A stretch of 64,000 bases of DNA from contig JAETNP010000003.1 of assembly GCA_021768185.1 (NCBI GenBank), positions 1 to 64,000 on the forward strand, read 5' to 3'. Shown here piece after piece: positions 1 through 9,432 of this stretch. Both the position numbers and the translations under genes were made by a program. A model generated the notes under the pieces. That model saw nothing but the letters and a program-made list of their open reading frames with translations. It did not search any database and was not told the DNA's origin. Source of the stretch: Oscillospiraceae bacterium. Lineage in GTDB: Bacteria; Bacillota; Clostridia; Oscillospirales; Oscillospiraceae. Positions within the stretch are counted from its first letter, which is position 1; every line of letters starts with the position of its first letter.

Positions 1-2
1 TG

Positions 3-3000
3 GAGCCTAATGCCACTATCGTGGTATCGGAAGCCAAGGCTCCGGCAGGATACATCCTGGATCAGACACCGAAGAACATCGTAGTGCGTTCCGGGGTTGC
101 CAATTCTCTGATTTTCGATGATGAACCCGGCACTACCTTGATTATCAAAAAGTTCATCGAAGGCACAGAGAATGAACCTCTGTCCGGCGTAGCGTTCCGA
201 GTTGTGGACGGAAGCGGCGCGGCTGTTGGACCGGATGATGGGATCTATTATACGGACCACGCTGGCGAGATCGTCCTGTCCGGCATCGAGCCGGGAACCA
301 CCGTCACCGCCAGAGAGATCAAGACGGTGGAAGGCTTCGTTCTGGATGGGACCCCGCAGAATATCCTGATCAAAGGCGGCGAGGTGCAAAATCTCACCTT
401 CTGGAACAAGCGCGACTGCTCCCTGACCATCCTGAAGCAGAGCACAGACAAAACCCCACTGACCGGCGCGATCTTCCATGTTACCGATGAGGACGGCGCG
501 GCCATCGGCACGAACAATGGTCGGTATACCACCGACCGCAACGGCCTCATCACCATTACCGGTCTCCAGCCGGGGCAGATCCTCATCGTCACGGAGGAGA
601 AGGCCCCCAACGGGTTTGTCCGGGATATGACGCCCAAGACCATCAAGATCAAGCAGGGCGTGGCCAACAGCCTGATCTTCGAGAACGCCCACGCGGGCAG
701 CCTCGTCATTAACAAACGCAGCTCCGTGGACAAGAAGACTCCTCTGGAGGGTGTGACGTTCAAGATCACCACCACCAGCGGCGAGTTCCTGCCGGACGAG
801 GAAGGCAAGATCAGCTCCAACGGTTTGTACTATACCAATGAGAACGGACAGATCATTCTCAAGAGCGTGGTTGGCACACTGGTAGTGACCGAGCAGGATA
901 CGATCCCTGGGTACACCATCAGTGACGCCAACCGGACGCAGACTGTGGAGGTCAAGCCGGATGACACACAGACGCTCTATTTTTACAATGATCCCCTGTG
1001 CAGCCTGACCATCCGGAAGGTGGATTCCGTCACCGGGAAGCCCGTCCCCGACACGGAGTTTACCGTTAGGGACGGCAACGGAAATTTCATTGGCAAGTAC
1101 ACTACCGGCAAAGACGGCACGGTGACAGTCACCGGCCTTGTACCGGGGACCGCTGTCGTAGTCGTTGAAACCAGAGTTCCCAAGGGGTACGTCCTCAACT
1201 CTACGCCCCAGGTCATCGTAGTAAAAAACGGTACGGGCAACACTCTGACCAGCGGCGGCAGCTCTGGCAGCGGCAGTAGCAGTACAGGCGGCAACGGCGA
1301 CAACAATCTGGATTTCGAGAACGATCCCACCACAACCCTGATCATCCGGAAGTTCATCTCCGGTACTGCAAACGAGCCTCTGGCGGGTGTGGCGTTCAAG
1401 GTGGTGGACGGCAGCGGAAAGGCTGTCGGGCCTGACAATGGGACCTATTACACCGATGCCGCAGGCGAGATCGTCCTGCATGATCTGGAACCTGGAACCA
1501 CCGTCACCGCCAGAGAGATCAAGGCCGTAGATGGGTTCGTGCTGGATGGCACTCCCCAGACCATTGAGATCAAAACCGGCGAGAAGCAGCAACTTACTTT
1601 CTGGAACAAGCGGGCCGGTGCGCTGGTAATTCAGAAGAAAGACAAGCTGACCGGCAAGCCTCTGGCCGGGGTGGAATTCCAAGTCACGGACGCCAATGGC
1701 GGCTATGTTCCGGACGAAAATGGTCACATTTCTTCCAACGGACTGTACCGAACGGACTCCAACGGCGAGATCCGTATCAACGGTGTGGTGGGTACGCTGG
1801 TGGTCACTGAAACCAGGACCATTGCGGGCTATACCATTGATGAGACTGCCCGGACGCAGACCGTGACCGTCAATCCGGAGGATGTACAGACACTGGTGTT
1901 TTACAACACGCCCAACTCCACGCTGGTGATCGAGAAGTACGCTGAGGGGACCAACGAGCCGCTGAAGGGCGTGACTTTCCTGGTGACCGATTCCAGCGGC
2001 GCTTTCGTGGGTAAGGCCAACGGTGAGTATACCACGGACGAGAATGGCCGTATCGAGATCACCGGCCTCACCCCCGGCGAGACGATCACCGCCAAGGAGA
2101 TCAGGGCGCTGGAGGGCTACATCCTTGACAGCAGTCCCAAGTCTATCCGCATCACCGAGGGAGAGGCGCACATCCTCAAGTTCTACAACCAGCGGCAGGG
2201 TACGCTGGTGATCCGGAAGCTGGATAAGCTGACAAAGGAACCGCTGGCAGGCGTGGAGTTCGAGCTGACCTACGCCGGGGGCGGCTATGTGGATGACGCC
2301 AACGGGCATCTGTCCAGCAAGGGGCTTTACACGACAGACGCCAACGGTGAGATCCGGATCTCCGGGATCAGCGGCACCATCGTGGTCAAAGAAACCAAGA
2401 CTATCCCCGGCTACACCATTGATCCGGCCTCCCAGAGCCAGACGGTGGTGGTGAACTCCGCTGACACGCAGACCGTCACGTTTTACAACACTCCCGGCAC
2501 AACGCTGACGATCCAGAAGTATGTGGACGGCACGACCGAGCCTATCCAGGGCGTGACCTTCCTCGTGACCGACAGCGCCGGTGCGCCCCTCGGCCCCAAT
2601 CAGGGTGAGTATGTGACCGACAGAAACGGTCAGATCGTGCTGAACAGCCTGACCCCCGGTATGACCGTCATCGCAAAGGAAGTCCGGGCTGCGGACGGCT
2701 ACGTTTTGGACGGCCAGCCTCAAAGCGTCCTCATCAAAGAGGGTGAGGCGCAGCAGGTCACGTTCTATAACAAGGCTTTTGGCGGCGTGGAGATCATCAA
2801 GGTGGATGCCGCTGACAAGACCAAACGGCTGGCGAACGTCTCCTTCGAGATCCGCCGCATGGACGGCGGACTGGTGGATACTGTCACTACCGGCTCGGAT
2901 GGCCGGGTGGAGCTGGATCTGGACGCCGGCGATTACTACGCGGTGGAGATCGAGGCGGCGGACGGGTACAAGCTCGACAACACCCCGACTTACTTTACGG

Positions 3001-4157
3001 TCGTGGATGGCAAGCCCACCAGTATCACCATTACGAACAAGGCATTCAGCGGTATCCTCCTTCACAAAATCGACAGTGTCACCGGCAAGGGAATTTACGG
3101 CGTGACCTTCCTGCTCTACGACAGCAGCAATAAACCCATCGGGCAGTACACCACGGATAATTCCGGGTACATCTACATTGAGGACCTGACCACCTCCGGG
3201 CGGTACTACCTCAAGGAGATGGAGAACAAGGGCTACCTGGTGGACACCGAGATGAAGACGGTCTACGTCACCGCGGGAGAAACCACGTTGGTGGAGTGGA
3301 AAAACACGCCCATCACCGGTCAGATCCAGGTGACCAAGACCTCTGCCGAGTACAACACCATGAACGGCTGGCCTGCCGGTACGCCGCTGCCCAACACCGA
3401 ATTTGAGATCTACGAGCACCGCTCCGGCAATCTGGTGGATACGATCAGGACAGACAAGAACGGCGTCGCCAAGTCCAGGCCCCTCCCTCTAGGCCGCTAC
3501 AATGTGGTGGAATCCAAGTCCGCTGATTTCTACGGCCTGGACAAGACGCCCATCGAGGTGGAGATCGAGTACGCCGGGCAGATCGTCAAGGCCGCCATGA
3601 CAAACAAGAGCCTCTACACCAACGTCTCTATCACCAAGCGCGGCTACAGTGAGGTCGTTCCCGGCCAGAGCATCAAGTACGATTTCTCTGACATTGGAAA
3701 CAACTCCACCACTGCGCTGACCTCGTTCTACTGGCGCGACACCCTGCCCACCAAGGCGGTACGGCTGGATAAGATCGTAACCGGCACCTATAATGTGCCG
3801 GGGAATTACAAGATCGTCTACAAAACCAATCTCAGCAGCGAGTACCGCACCCTGGCGGACAACGTCAGCACCCAGCAGAACAAGGTCATCATCGCGTCTC
3901 CCGCTGCGCTGGGACTTGCTTCCAACGAGTGCGTCACAGAATTTATGTGCGTGTTCGGCGTGGTACCCTCCAACTTCCGGCAGGTGGAGGCCCCGGCAGT
4001 CTACTGTAAGGTCCTCTCCGGCCTGACGGGCGGCACCCAGTTCGTCAACCAGGCGGATGTGGGCGGCGTGTACAACGGCCAGTGGATCATGGCGACAGAC
4101 CGCTGGGTCACCACGGTTTATAAGCCCAGCAAGCCCCTGCCCAGGACGGGCTATTGA
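3..4157 (+). CDS. SpaA/Cna_B-repeat surface protein (5' partial) ending in LPRTGY
   Basis: The reading frame is open from the first bases, so the start lies upstream of the window. The visible part is about 1,385 residues. It contains roughly twelve SpaA/Cna_B (prealbumin-like) repeats, each with a core such as EPLxGVxFxV followed by GxYTTDxxGxIxxxxLxPG and ending in a short FYN-type strand; one Gly/Ser-rich linker lies near residue 420. The last 170 or so residues are not repeated. Such proteins are surface adhesins of Gram-positive bacteria, often stabilised by isopeptide bonds. The protein stops immediately after LPRTGY, so a sortase-like motif is present without the usual hydrophobic segment and basic tail. 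It is followed directly by conjugation genes, which suggests a role in mating contact. The family call is firm; the role is inferred. Confidence 0.88.
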   Translation, partial: EPNATIVVSEAKAPAGYILDQTPKNIVVRSGVANSLIFDDEPGTTLIIKKFIEGTENEPLSGVAFRVVDGSGAAVGPDDGIYYTDHAGEIVLSGIEPGTTVTAREIKTVEGFVLDGTPQNILIKGGEVQNLTFWNKRDCSLTILKQSTDKTPLTGAIFHVTDEDGAAIGTNNGRYTTDRNGLITITGLQPGQILIVTEEKAPNGFVRDMTPKTIKIKQGVANSLIFENAHAGSLVINKRSSVDKKTPLEGVTFKITTTSGEFLPDEEGKISSNGLYYTNENGQIILKSVVGTLVVTEQDTIPGYTISDANRTQTVEVKPDDTQTLYFYNDPLCSLTIRKVDSVTGKPVPDTEFTVRDGNGNFIGKYTTGKDGTVTVTGLVPGTAVVVVETRVPKGYVLNSTPQVIVVKNGTGNTLTSGGSSGSGSSSTGGNGDNNLDFENDPTTTLIIRKFISGTANEPLAGVAFKVVDGSGKAVGPDNGTYYTDAAGEIVLHDLEPGTTVTAREIKAVDGFVLDGTPQTIEIKTGEKQQLTFWNKRAGALVIQKKDKLTGKPLAGVEFQVTDANGGYVPDENGHISSNGLYRTDSNGEIRINGVVGTLVVTETRTIAGYTIDETARTQTVTVNPEDVQTLVFYNTPNSTLVIEKYAEGTNEPLKGVTFLVTDSSGAFVGKANGEYTTDENGRIEITGLTPGETITAKEIRALEGYILDSSPKSIRITEGEAHILKFYNQRQGTLVIRKLDKLTKEPLAGVEFELTYAGGGYVDDANGHLSSKGLYTTDANGEIRISGISGTIVVKETKTIPGYTIDPASQSQTVVVNSADTQTVTFYNTPGTTLTIQKYVDGTTEPIQGVTFLVTDSAGAPLGPNQGEYVTDRNGQIVLNSLTPGMTVIAKEVRAADGYVLDGQPQSVLIKEGEAQQVTFYNKAFGGVEIIKVDAADKTKRLANVSFEIRRMDGGLVDTVTTGSDGRVELDLDAGDYYAVEIEAADGYKLDNTPTYFTVVDGKPTSITITNKAFSGILLHKIDSVTGKGIYGVTFLLYDSSNKPIGQYTTDNSGYIYIEDLTTSGRYYLKEMENKGYLVDTEMKTVYVTAGETTLVEWKNTPITGQIQVTKTSAEYNTMNGWPAGTPLPNTEFEIYEHRSGNLVDTIRTDKNGVAKSRPLPLGRYNVVESKSADFYGLDKTPIEVEIEYAGQIVKAAMTNKSLYTNVSITKRGYSEVVPGQSIKYDFSDIGNNSTTALTSFYWRDTLPTKAVRLDKIVTGTYNVPGNYKIVYKTNLSSEYRTLADNVSTQQNKVIIASPAALGLASNECVTEFMCVFGVVPSNFRQVEAPAVYCKVLSGLTGGTQFVNQADVGGVYNGQWIMATDRWVTTVYKPSKPLPRTGY

Positions 4158-4225
4158 TCAAAACCCATATTACAATGCAGAGGGCTGTCCGACCAGACGG
4201 CCCTCTGCGCCTTCAGGAGGTAACT

Positions 4226-4573
4226 ATGCGAAAATTTAAAAAATATCTGCGTCCCATTCTCCTCGCCCTGGTGGTGACGGCCATCCTCTGCGTTCCCGCC
4301 TTCGCCACCTCCGGCGGCAAGGGCAACGTGGGCGCAGTGGTGGAAAGCACCTGGAAGGACGCCGCCGGGCAGGTCAAAACAGTTGTCAATAACGTGGTTT
4401 TTCCCGCATTGGACATGATTTTAGCCATCGCTTTCTTCGGGAAAGCGGCCATGAGTTACTTCGATTACAAGAAGCATGGACAGTTTGAGTGGACCGGGCC
4501 GGTGATCCTTTTCGCCTGCCTCATCCTCACCCTCATCGCGCCCAGCTACATCTGGACCATCATCGGGATCTGA
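4226..4573 (+). CDS. Small two-TM membrane protein, pilin-like (DUF3852/VirB2-type)
   Basis: The protein has 115 residues. It starts with a basic N-terminus and a cleavable signal-like segment ending near AFA (residue 25), followed by a short soluble part and two hydrophobic helices (about residues 50-70 and 90-112) separated by a basic loop. This is the layout of VirB2/TrbC pilins and of the DUF3852 proteins of clostridial ICEs. The ATG was chosen because CAGGAGG lies 6 nt upstream; an earlier in-frame ATG has no ribosome binding site. It sits between the surface protein and further conjugation genes. It is likely part of the mating channel, but pilin function is inferred from size and topology. 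Confidence 0.75.
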   Translation: MRKFKKYLRPILLALVVTAILCVPAFATSGGKGNVGAVVESTWKDAAGQVKTVVNNVVFPALDMILAIAFFGKAAMSYFDYKKHGQFEWTGPVILFACLILTLIAPSYIWTIIGI

Positions 4574-4587
4574 CCGGGAGTACAGAG

Positions 4588-5085
4588 ATGAATGAGATCA
4601 AAAACAGAATGGCCCTTCTGGCGGAGCAGCTCCGTGAGCTGACCCACGGAGTGTGTATCATGGGCCCTGGCCCATACGGGATCGGCGTGTCAACGGATGC
4701 CGCTTCATCGCTGCAAACCGTCCTCCAACTGTCGCCGGACCCCTTTCTGGAGGAGAATTTCGGCATGCCCGGCGAACAGGAGTGCAAAGCGGAAATACGG
4801 GGATTTATTGGGGACGATGGATGTGACAGGGAATATCTGTCTCAGGAGGAACTGCGGGAACTCAGTCAGGGAGACGACCCCGTCGCCCGCATGGTGGCGG
4901 AAGCGGTCCTCCGGATCAATGGATCGGAGCCTGTCGTTACCGTGCGGGAATGCAATGATGCGTTTGACATCCTGGCGGACTGGGAGATCAACGGACAGAG
5001 CGAACGGTCCTCTGCGGAAAAAGATTTTATTGCATCGCTGTCTGAAACTCCGGCGCAGAAAGCTGGCATGGAAATAGGTATGTGA
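4588..5085 (+). CDS. Conserved ICE protein of unknown function
   Basis: The protein has 165 residues, is acidic and soluble, with no signal peptide or membrane segment and no motif I recognise. The start ATG follows GGGAG about 9 nt upstream and lies 15 nt after the pilin-like gene, so the two are probably co-transcribed. It ends 3 nt before the converging helicase gene. Its position in the transfer cluster suggests an ICE accessory protein. No function is assigned. Confidence 0.6.
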   Translation: MNEIKNRMALLAEQLRELTHGVCIMGPGPYGIGVSTDAASSLQTVLQLSPDPFLEENFGMPGEQECKAEIRGFIGDDGCDREYLSQEELRELSQGDDPVARMVAEAVLRINGSEPVVTVRECNDAFDILADWEINGQSERSSAEKDFIASLSETPAQKAGMEIGM

Positions 5086-5087
5086 CA

Positions 5088-7184
5088 CTAGACGAAATGC
5101 GTCAGCCAGATCCTTTCCTGCCGCAAACAGGTGGTCAGGTCCACCTTTTTGATCCCGACTTCCATGAAGGAGATGGTGGCGAAGGTCCCCTCCCGTTTGG
5201 TCAGGAGGCCGCGACCGAAAATCTTGTGGGTGACTTCCGTACCCGGAATGTAGTCCTTCATCCAGACGGCGATCTGCTCCTTGGAGGGGCCGGAGGGCTT
5301 GGCGGGCAGCGGCTTTCGTTCTGGCTCCGGCGGCTTCTTCGGTTCCTCGCCTAAAAACTGCGAGACGAAGGTGAAGGCAGCATCGGACGGCTCTCCAAAT
5401 TTGTTCTCATAGCAGAGGAACTCCAACTGCTTCTTCGCTCTGGTGGCGCCCACATAGAACAGCCGCCGCTCCTCTTCCAATTCCTCGTCCTCATCCGCAG
5501 AGGGCAGCAGTCCGTCCACTGCGTCGATCAGGATGACATGGTCGTACTCCAGCCCCTTGCTGGCGTGGATGGTGGACAATACAAACGGACGGTCCGGGCG
5601 GGGCTCCAGATTCTCAATATGGTCTTTCAGCTCCCGCAGGTGCAGGAGAAACTGCCCCACCGTGGGCGTCTGATTCGCCAGGGAGAGGAGAATATCCAGC
5701 TTGGCGGTGTCGCCGTGCTGCTCCTGGATGTAGTCCCCGTAGCCCATGTACCGCACCAGCCGTTGGATGGCGGCAAAGCTGGTCAGGTATGGCAGCTTGG
5801 AATAGTGGGTCTGCATGGCCTTGACTTTCCCGATCTGCCACGGCTCCAGTTCGCCGCTCTCCAGCAGCACCTCGAAGACGCTCTTGTCCTTTGACATCCC
5901 GTAGAGCAGCTGCGTGACCACCGCTTTTTTCAGCTTCAGATCCAGCTTGTAGTAGAAGCGGAGGAACAGATCCTTGTTGCCGTCATCAAAAGCGAATTCC
6001 AGCATATCGGTGACGTCCCGCACCAGCGGACTGGTGAAGAAGAATCCCTCCCGCTGGCGGCAGGCGTAGGGTACGCCTTTCTGCTCCAGCAGGTCGATGA
6101 GGGGCAGGGCGCTGTCGTTGTTGCGGTAGAGGACTGCCGTGGATCCCTCGCAGTTCTCCGCAATTTTCAGCAGATAGCTGTACTGGCGGCTGTAATCTGC
6201 CAGCATGATCTTACGGATGGCGGAACCCTGCTGGTTCTCCGTCCGCATCCGCTTGGGGCGGCGGTTCTGGTTGCGGCGGATAAATGCGTCCGCTTTCTCC
6301 ACAATAGCGCGGGTGGAGCGGTAGTTGGTCTCCAGCTTCAGCACCGACCCGCCGGGGAAAACCTGCTCAAACTCCAGAAGCGCCTGGGGCCACGCGGCCC
6401 GGAAGCCGTAGATGCTCTGATCCTCGTCCCCCACCATGAAAATGTTGCCGCTGGCAGAGGCCAGCAGGCGGAGAATGGCATGCTGGATCTTCGAGGTGTC
6501 CTGGGCTTCGTCCACGCAGATATAGGGCCACCGGCGCTGAAAGTGAGCCAGGATGTCCGGATACTGCCGGAAGATGCGGTAGGTAAAGACCATCTGGTCG
6601 TCGTAGTCCATCCGCTTGGAGCGGAGGAGGTAGTCCTGATACTCGAAGTAGACCCGTGGAAAATCCATGCCATCCACCTTGTGAGCGTGGATCTCCGCCT
6701 CCGTCAGCATCATGTTCTTGCAGTATGTAATGTGGGTACGGGCATCCTTCACCTGGAGGTCGCTGGGGAACGCCGTGCCGGTGCGGGCCAGCAGGTCGCG
6801 GATCACGCTGCCCAACTGCCGCTCATCGTCCAGCAGGGCGAACGGCTCGGTCCCTTTCTGACGGGCATAGGTCCCGATCACCACCGCGCACAGGCCGTTG
6901 ATGGTGCGGAAGGTCAGCTTGTCCGCATGTTCTTCCCCGAAGAAGCTGACGAACCGGGCCTTCATATCCTTAGTAGACGCCACGGTGTAGGTCACGGTGA
7001 GGACCCGCTCCGGGCGGATGCCCTTGCAGTAGAGCATATACCCCAGCCGGGTCACCAGCACGGTGGTCTTGCCGCTCCCAGGCACAGCCAGCAGCAGAAC
7101 GGGGCCTTCCGTCTGATGGACGGCCTCCTCCTGCTGCCGGTTCAGCCGGATGGGGTATTGGCTTTTGAATTCTTCGTAGGTCAT
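5088..7184 (-). CDS. UvrD/PcrA-like superfamily 1 DNA helicase
   Basis: The protein has about 698 residues and carries the full SF1A helicase motif set: Q-motif region with LNRQQEEAV, Walker A (AVPGSGKTT, near residue 35), motif II (VDEAQDT, near 230), motif III (GDEDQSIYGFRAA), NYRST, a motif V region (STIHASKGLEYDHV) and motif VI (YVGATRAKKQ, near 610). It should unwind DNA from 3' to 5' using ATP. The second ATG is preferred because CAGGAG lies just upstream of it; the ATG five codons earlier has no such site. It is on the minus strand, opposite to the transfer genes, so it has its own promoter and may be cargo. It may assist ICE replication or repair; this is inferred. Confidence 0.9.
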   Translation of the reverse strand: MTYEEFKSQYPIRLNRQQEEAVHQTEGPVLLLAVPGSGKTTVLVTRLGYMLYCKGIRPERVLTVTYTVASTKDMKARFVSFFGEEHADKLTFRTINGLCAVVIGTYARQKGTEPFALLDDERQLGSVIRDLLARTGTAFPSDLQVKDARTHITYCKNMMLTEAEIHAHKVDGMDFPRVYFEYQDYLLRSKRMDYDDQMVFTYRIFRQYPDILAHFQRRWPYICVDEAQDTSKIQHAILRLLASASGNIFMVGDEDQSIYGFRAAWPQALLEFEQVFPGGSVLKLETNYRSTRAIVEKADAFIRRNQNRRPKRMRTENQQGSAIRKIMLADYSRQYSYLLKIAENCEGSTAVLYRNNDSALPLIDLLEQKGVPYACRQREGFFFTSPLVRDVTDMLEFAFDDGNKDLFLRFYYKLDLKLKKAVVTQLLYGMSKDKSVFEVLLESGELEPWQIGKVKAMQTHYSKLPYLTSFAAIQRLVRYMGYGDYIQEQHGDTAKLDILLSLANQTPTVGQFLLHLRELKDHIENLEPRPDRPFVLSTIHASKGLEYDHVILIDAVDGLLPSADEDEELEEERRLFYVGATRAKKQLEFLCYENKFGEPSDAAFTFVSQFLGEEPKKPPEPERKPLPAKPSGPSKEQIAVWMKDYIPGTEVTHKIFGRGLLTKREGTFATISFMEVGIKKVDLTTCLRQERIWLTHFV

Positions 7185-7301
7185 GAGCGGCTCCTGCATA
7201 TTTTATCCCAATCATTCTAACCAATTTGCGCCTGCGTGTCAACGCAGAGAAACGGGAGGTGACAGCAAATCTTTATTTTTGATTTCGTAGCGGACACGAT
7301 C

Positions 7302-8165
7302 ATGAGCAATCTCATGGACTGGTTCTACGGTCAGATCATCGGCTTCCTGGGCAACTTCTTCGCCATCATGGGCCGCATGGGCGTGGAGCTGTTTGAGCTG
7401 GACTGGGTGCAGTCCGTAGTGACGTTTTTCAGCCAGCTGGGCTGGGCGTTGTTCGGCGTCAGCGTGGTGGTATGCTGTTTCGAGTTCGGTCTGGACTACT
7501 CCACCGGGCGGGGCAGCATCCAGCAGACCGCGCTGAATATTCTCAAAGGCTTCCTGGCGGTCAGCCTGTTCTCCACGGTTCCGGTACGGCTTTATGAGCT
7601 GTCGGTGGACTTACAGGGACAATTTACTGCGGAGATCACCGGGCTGGGGACCAGCATCGCGGAGGTCGGAAAAAATATCATCGAGGACTTCGCCGCCGTG
7701 ACCAGCCTGAGCGATATGACGGGCGCGCCGGACTTCATGATGTCCATGCTTACCAGCCCGATCATGCTGATCTTCTGCGTGATCGCTATGGGCTACGCCG
7801 TGATAAAAGTTTTTTTCGCAAACCTGAAACGGGGCGGCATCCTGCTCATCCAGATCGCGGTGGGAAGCCTGTATATGTTCAGCGTACCCCGCGGGTACAC
7901 GGACGGATTCATTCAGTGGATGAAGCAGGTCATCGGCCTGTGCCTGACGGCGTTCCTGCAATCGACGATCCTGGTCGCGGGTCTGCTGGCCTTCCGGGAA
8001 CACCTGCTGCTGGGGCTGGGACTCATGCTCTCCGCAGGAGAGGTCCCCAGGATTGCTGGCACGTTTGGCTTGGACACCACCACCCGCGCCAACATCATGT
8101 CCGCCGTCTACACCGCCCAGGCGGCGGTGAACACCACCAAGGCCGTTGCGGCGGCGATCAAATGA
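7302..8165 (+). CDS. VirB6/TrbL-like conjugal transfer membrane protein
   Basis: The protein has 287 residues and at least five hydrophobic segments (around residues 10-25, 45-65, 85-100, 150-185 and 215-240). It ends in an alanine-rich tail with AVYTAQAAVNTTKAVAAAIK-type composition, as in TrbL/VirB6-type channel proteins of Tn1549-like elements. It probably forms part of the inner-membrane mating channel. The ATG at 7302 has no good ribosome binding site. The frame is open back to an ATT at 7275 that lies 15 nt after GGGAGG, giving a start resembling FDFVADTI, so the true start may be that ATT. Confidence 0.8.
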   Translation: MSNLMDWFYGQIIGFLGNFFAIMGRMGVELFELDWVQSVVTFFSQLGWALFGVSVVVCCFEFGLDYSTGRGSIQQTALNILKGFLAVSLFSTVPVRLYELSVDLQGQFTAEITGLGTSIAEVGKNIIEDFAAVTSLSDMTGAPDFMMSMLTSPIMLIFCVIAMGYAVIKVFFANLKRGGILLIQIAVGSLYMFSVPRGYTDGFIQWMKQVIGLCLTAFLQSTILVAGLLAFREHLLLGLGLMLSAGEVPRIAGTFGLDTTTRANIMSAVYTAQAAVNTTKAVAAAIK

Positions 8166-8178
8166 CAAGGAGCAGACT

Positions 8179-8532
8179 ATGAAACTGATCTATGTAGCAT
8201 CCCCCTACGCTGGAGATGTGGAGCGAAATGTAGAATACGCGAAGCAGGCGTGCCGCACCGTCATGGAGCGCGGACACGCCTTTTTTGCCCCCCATTTGCT
8301 GTATCCGGCTGTGCTGAGCGATGCTGTTCCGGAGGAGCGGCAGGCGGGCATTGAGATGGGTCTGACACTCCTGCATCGCTGTGACGAATTGTGGGCGTTC
8401 GGACCCTGCGTCAGCAGCGGGATGCAAGTGGAGATCGCGGAGGCCGAGCGGCTGCGGATCCCGGTCCGAAGGATGGATGTGTCAGCGGGACCCATACCCG
8501 AGCGGACGCTCTCTGTGACGCTATGCGGCTGA
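8179..8532 (+). CDS. Nucleoside 2-deoxyribosyltransferase-like protein (DUF4406/DUF7768)
   Basis: The protein has 117 residues and begins MKLIYVASPYAGDVERN, the start typical of the small deoxyribosyltransferase-like proteins found on phages and ICEs. The central part contains the FAPHLLYP and ELWAFGPCVSSGM stretches seen in this fold. Such proteins resemble enzymes that cleave or swap nucleoside bases, but most phage and ICE members have no tested activity. AAGGAG precedes the start by 7 nt, and the 3' end overlaps the next gene, so translation is probably coupled. Confidence 0.7.
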   Translation: MKLIYVASPYAGDVERNVEYAKQACRTVMERGHAFFAPHLLYPAVLSDAVPEERQAGIEMGLTLLHRCDELWAFGPCVSSGMQVEIAEAERLRIPVRRMDVSAGPIPERTLSVTLCG

Positions 8533-9185
8533 GGGACAGGCTCCATGCCGCGATGCAGGCTTTCCGTGAGGCTCCGGGCCTCCGCGCCCAGTTGACTGCT
8601 TCCGAGTATCAGCGGAGCCTCGCGGAGCAGATGCTGGAGCTGAGGGAAAGGGAATGCGAAGGGCTGCACAATGAACTGAGAGAGCAGGATGACCGGCTGC
8701 GGTTTTGGTATTCCAGAGCAGACGCGCTTTCGTCGGCCTTGACATTGAAAGAATTTTCTCCCAGGCTCTCCACCACAAAGGAAATGAAACGCTTTTATGA
8801 TGCTGTCTCCCGTGGCCTGGATCCAAACGGTTTCACGCTGCACCATATGGCAGAACGGCTGGCAGGCGTGGACACGGTAAGCCTGTTCCCCTACGAGGAC
8901 GCACGCGGTATGTTCGAGGCCGCAAGCGGTCGGGAGCTGCTGAAGTATCTGACGGCGTACTGTTTCGGCGCGGTGGAATGGGAGATCGTACCTGGTACGA
9001 CTTACGAAAGAGCGGTGCTGGGAGAGGTGGACACCTCCACCCCGGAGTACCAGCGATTCGCGGAGCAGCTCTATAGGAGCGTTCTGGAGCGCATGGGATT
9101 CGACGGGCTTCTGGTCCCGAAACAGGCCGGTCAGACGGCAGAGCAGGCGCCGGCGCAAAACGAGATCGAAACGATGGCTATGTGA
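8523..9185 (+). CDS. Conserved ICE protein with N-terminal coiled coil, unknown function
   Basis: The protein has 220 residues. The first 60 are rich in Arg, Glu and Leu and likely form a coiled coil; the rest looks globular, with no signal peptide or membrane segment. The ATG overlaps the end of the deoxyribosyltransferase-like gene, which is typical of coupled translation. I recognise no catalytic motif. The arrangement of small accessory genes between VirB6-like and DNA modification genes is normal for these elements. No function is assigned. Confidence 0.55.
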   Translation: MRLRDRLHAAMQAFREAPGLRAQLTASEYQRSLAEQMLELRERECEGLHNELREQDDRLRFWYSRADALSSALTLKEFSPRLSTTKEMKRFYDAVSRGLDPNGFTLHHMAERLAGVDTVSLFPYEDARGMFEAASGRELLKYLTAYCFGAVEWEIVPGTTYERAVLGEVDTSTPEYQRFAEQLYRSVLERMGFDGLLVPKQAGQTAEQAPAQNEIETMAM

Positions 9186-9201
9186 AGCAGGAGGACAGGC
9201 A

Positions 9202-9432
9202 ATGAAATATGGCGTCATAGCCGCCACTCGTCCGGACTCCCCGTGGGGCCGGACCGTCCGGTGGCGGTGCGACCGGTATGGCCGCCCCCTGGCTTTCGAT
9301 TCCGAAGCGGAAGCCAAGGAGGCGGCCACAGCATTCAACGGCCAGCGGTGTACGTTTGAACCGAACTATGACAACACGGTCCAGCCGCTGGAGAAAGAGG
9401 AGACATCACGATGGAACATGGAAATGAGCTGA
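9202..9432 (+). CDS. Small conserved ICE protein, unknown function
   Basis: The protein has 76 residues, is soluble and rich in Arg and aromatic residues (RPDSPWGRTVRWRCDRYGRP). It has a good ribosome binding site (GGAGGACAGGCA before the ATG) and lies 16 nt after the previous gene. Its last 22 nt overlap the start of the methyltransferase gene. I do not recognise a family. Confidence 0.5.
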   Translation: MKYGVIAATRPDSPWGRTVRWRCDRYGRPLAFDSEAEAKEAATAFNGQRCTFEPNYDNTVQPLEKEETSRWNMEMS

